This document shows positions 5,003 through 6,011 of a DNA stretch of 6,011 nucleotides, in pieces. The position numbers were made by a program, and so were the translations under genes. The stretch is from Dehalococcoidales bacterium (GTDB lineage Bacteria; Chloroflexota; Dehalococcoidia; E44-bin15): NCBI GenBank assembly GCA_030615555.1, contig JAUWZB010000054.1, forward strand, positions 1-6,011, written 5' to 3'. Position 1 is the first letter of the stretch; each line of letters starts with the position of its first letter. The notes under the pieces are model-generated. The model searched no databases. It was not told the DNA's origin and saw only the letters and a program-made list of their open reading frames with translations.

Positions 5003-6011
5003 ATGGCTGAAGAGGTTAAACGGGCGGTATGTGGCTTTTGTTCCAGTCACTGCCGATACAGAGTCAAGGTCAAGGATGACCGCTTTCTCGGCATTGACCA
5101 CCAAAAGAGGAAGGATTCCCCTACGGCGGAGAGATGGCGGAGGATAATTGCGGGATGTCCCCGGGCAGTTGCGGCTACCGAGTTTCTGTATCACCCGGAC
5201 CGGCTCAACTATCCTCTGAAGCGGGTTGGCGAGCGGGGTGGAAACCAGTGGCAGAGGATTACCTGGGAGCAGGCACTAGATGAAATAGCAGAGAAACTAA
5301 AGGAGATGAGAGCTAATTACGGGCCGGAGGCTCTTGCTATTTCTACTAGCGGTGAGCAGAACTCTGCCGACGAATATCGGGTGCGTTTCCAATCCTTGTT
5401 TGGGACACCGAATCTTCTCGGCCCTCCTACTTGCGGTGTCGGCATGGTGCTGAGCCACCTTCTCTCCGGATGGATGGTTTACCAGCCTTATATCCGCCCG
5501 GAAACCCGCTGCTTCATGCTTTTGGGGGCAAATCCCGCAGCAGCCGCCCCACAATTGTGGAGTGTCATCCGTGATGCACGAAAAGGCGGGCTCAAGTTAA
5601 TCGTGGTGGATCCCAGGGGTACAGACGTAGCAATGGCAGCCGATCTGTGGCTACAACCCAGGCCAGGCACCGATGCTGCTCTAATGCTGGGTATGGTGCA
5701 CACCATCATAAGTGAGGGGCTTTATGATAAGGATTTTGTCGCGAGATGGTGCCATGGGTTTGATAAGCTTGCGGAACGGGTCAGCGATTATCCGCCGGGA
5801 AAGGTTCAAGATATCACGTGGGTGCCTGCGGATAAGCTCAGAGAAGCGGCCCGAATATATGCCACCAACAAACCTGGCTTAATTTTCCATTGTAATGGAT
5901 TGGAGGAGCAACCAAATGCGCTGCACGCCCTACACCTCAGATACATCCTGCCCGCGATAACCGGCAACATAGATATACCAGGTGGCGACGTGTTACTGGA
6001 GCCCCATCCTC
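5003..6011 (+). CDS. Molybdopterin oxidoreductase with 4Fe-4S, acetylene-hydratase-like (3' end outside window)
   Basis: The first 336 codons of a protein that in this family is usually 700 or more residues. It belongs to the DMSO reductase superfamily, which binds Mo or W bis-MGD. The N-terminal cluster motif is C10-x2-C13-x3-C17 with C52 (CPRA), ligating a 4Fe-4S. Next come PDRLNYPLKRVG (65-76) and ITWEQALDEIAEKL (86-99). C144 in GPPTCGVG lies where the metal-ligand Cys falls in related enzymes, and VVDPRGTDVA (201-210) is a nucleotide-binding signature. The wording through DAALMLGM and LYDKDFVARWC resembles acetylene hydratase from Pelobacter. However, the residue after C13 is Ser14, where acetylene hydratase has its catalytic Asp13, so another reaction is more likely. 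No twin-arginine or other signal peptide is present, implying a cytoplasmic enzyme. The ATG at 5003 follows AAGGGG by 5 nt. Partner subunits would lie outside the window. Confidence 0.92.
   Translation, partial: MAEEVKRAVCGFCSSHCRYRVKVKDDRFLGIDHQKRKDSPTAERWRRIIAGCPRAVAATEFLYHPDRLNYPLKRVGERGGNQWQRITWEQALDEIAEKLKEMRANYGPEALAISTSGEQNSADEYRVRFQSLFGTPNLLGPPTCGVGMVLSHLLSGWMVYQPYIRPETRCFMLLGANPAAAAPQLWSVIRDARKGGLKLIVVDPRGTDVAMAADLWLQPRPGTDAALMLGMVHTIISEGLYDKDFVARWCHGFDKLAERVSDYPPGKVQDITWVPADKLREAARIYATNKPGLIFHCNGLEEQPNALHALHLRYILPAITGNIDIPGGDVLLEPHP

Overview
This window reads as chromosomal DNA from a free-living bacterium. Genes are compact and of moderate GC, promoters look sigma70-like (TTGACA / TAAAAT), and start codons are mixed (GTG, GTG, TTG, ATG). 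The gene set (PcrA-type helicase, SpeD plus an ACL5-like aminopropyltransferase, a cytoplasmic molybdopterin oxidoreductase, a MaoC-type dehydratase) would suit an anaerobic or deep-branching lineage such as Chloroflexota (Dehalococcoidia-like). That placement is a guess from gene style, not something the sequence proves.

Layout. Positions 1-228 (minus) hold the N-terminal part of a MaoC/FAS1-like dehydratase domain protein, with a strong Shine-Dalgarno before its GTG. Positions 229-454 contain no gene. They hold a candidate promoter, a weak terminator-like hairpin and two successive hairpins in the presumed 5' leader of the dehydratase gene; one of these is a 39-nt hairpin with 16 of 17 positions paired. 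Positions 455-2602 (minus) encode a complete UvrD/PcrA DNA helicase, apparently read from a leaderless mRNA. Positions 2651-3935 (minus) are a two-gene polyamine operon, speD then an aminopropyltransferase, overlapping by 14 bp and driven by a well-formed promoter at 3965-3993.

Divergent from this operon, 4006-4719 (plus) encodes a transglutaminase-like (Cys-His-Asp) domain fused to a short C-terminal TPR region. tRNA-Phe(GAA) follows at 4773-4845 with its own consensus promoter and almost no 5' leader. A tandem pair of strong GC-rich hairpins (4895-4940) separates the tRNA from the start of a molybdopterin/4Fe-4S oxidoreductase (5003 to the window end). That protein resembles acetylene hydratase and related cytoplasmic enzymes but lacks the aspartate that is catalytic in acetylene hydratase.

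How the genes work together. SpeD makes decarboxylated S-adenosylmethionine, the aminopropyl donor for its operon partner, so these two form one pathway. The other genes appear to be independent units. I see no phage, IS element, CRISPR array or defence system. The most interesting signals are the paired hairpins in the dehydratase leader, the ACL5-like features of the aminopropyltransferase, the acetylene-hydratase-like oxidoreductase and the double-hairpin element.
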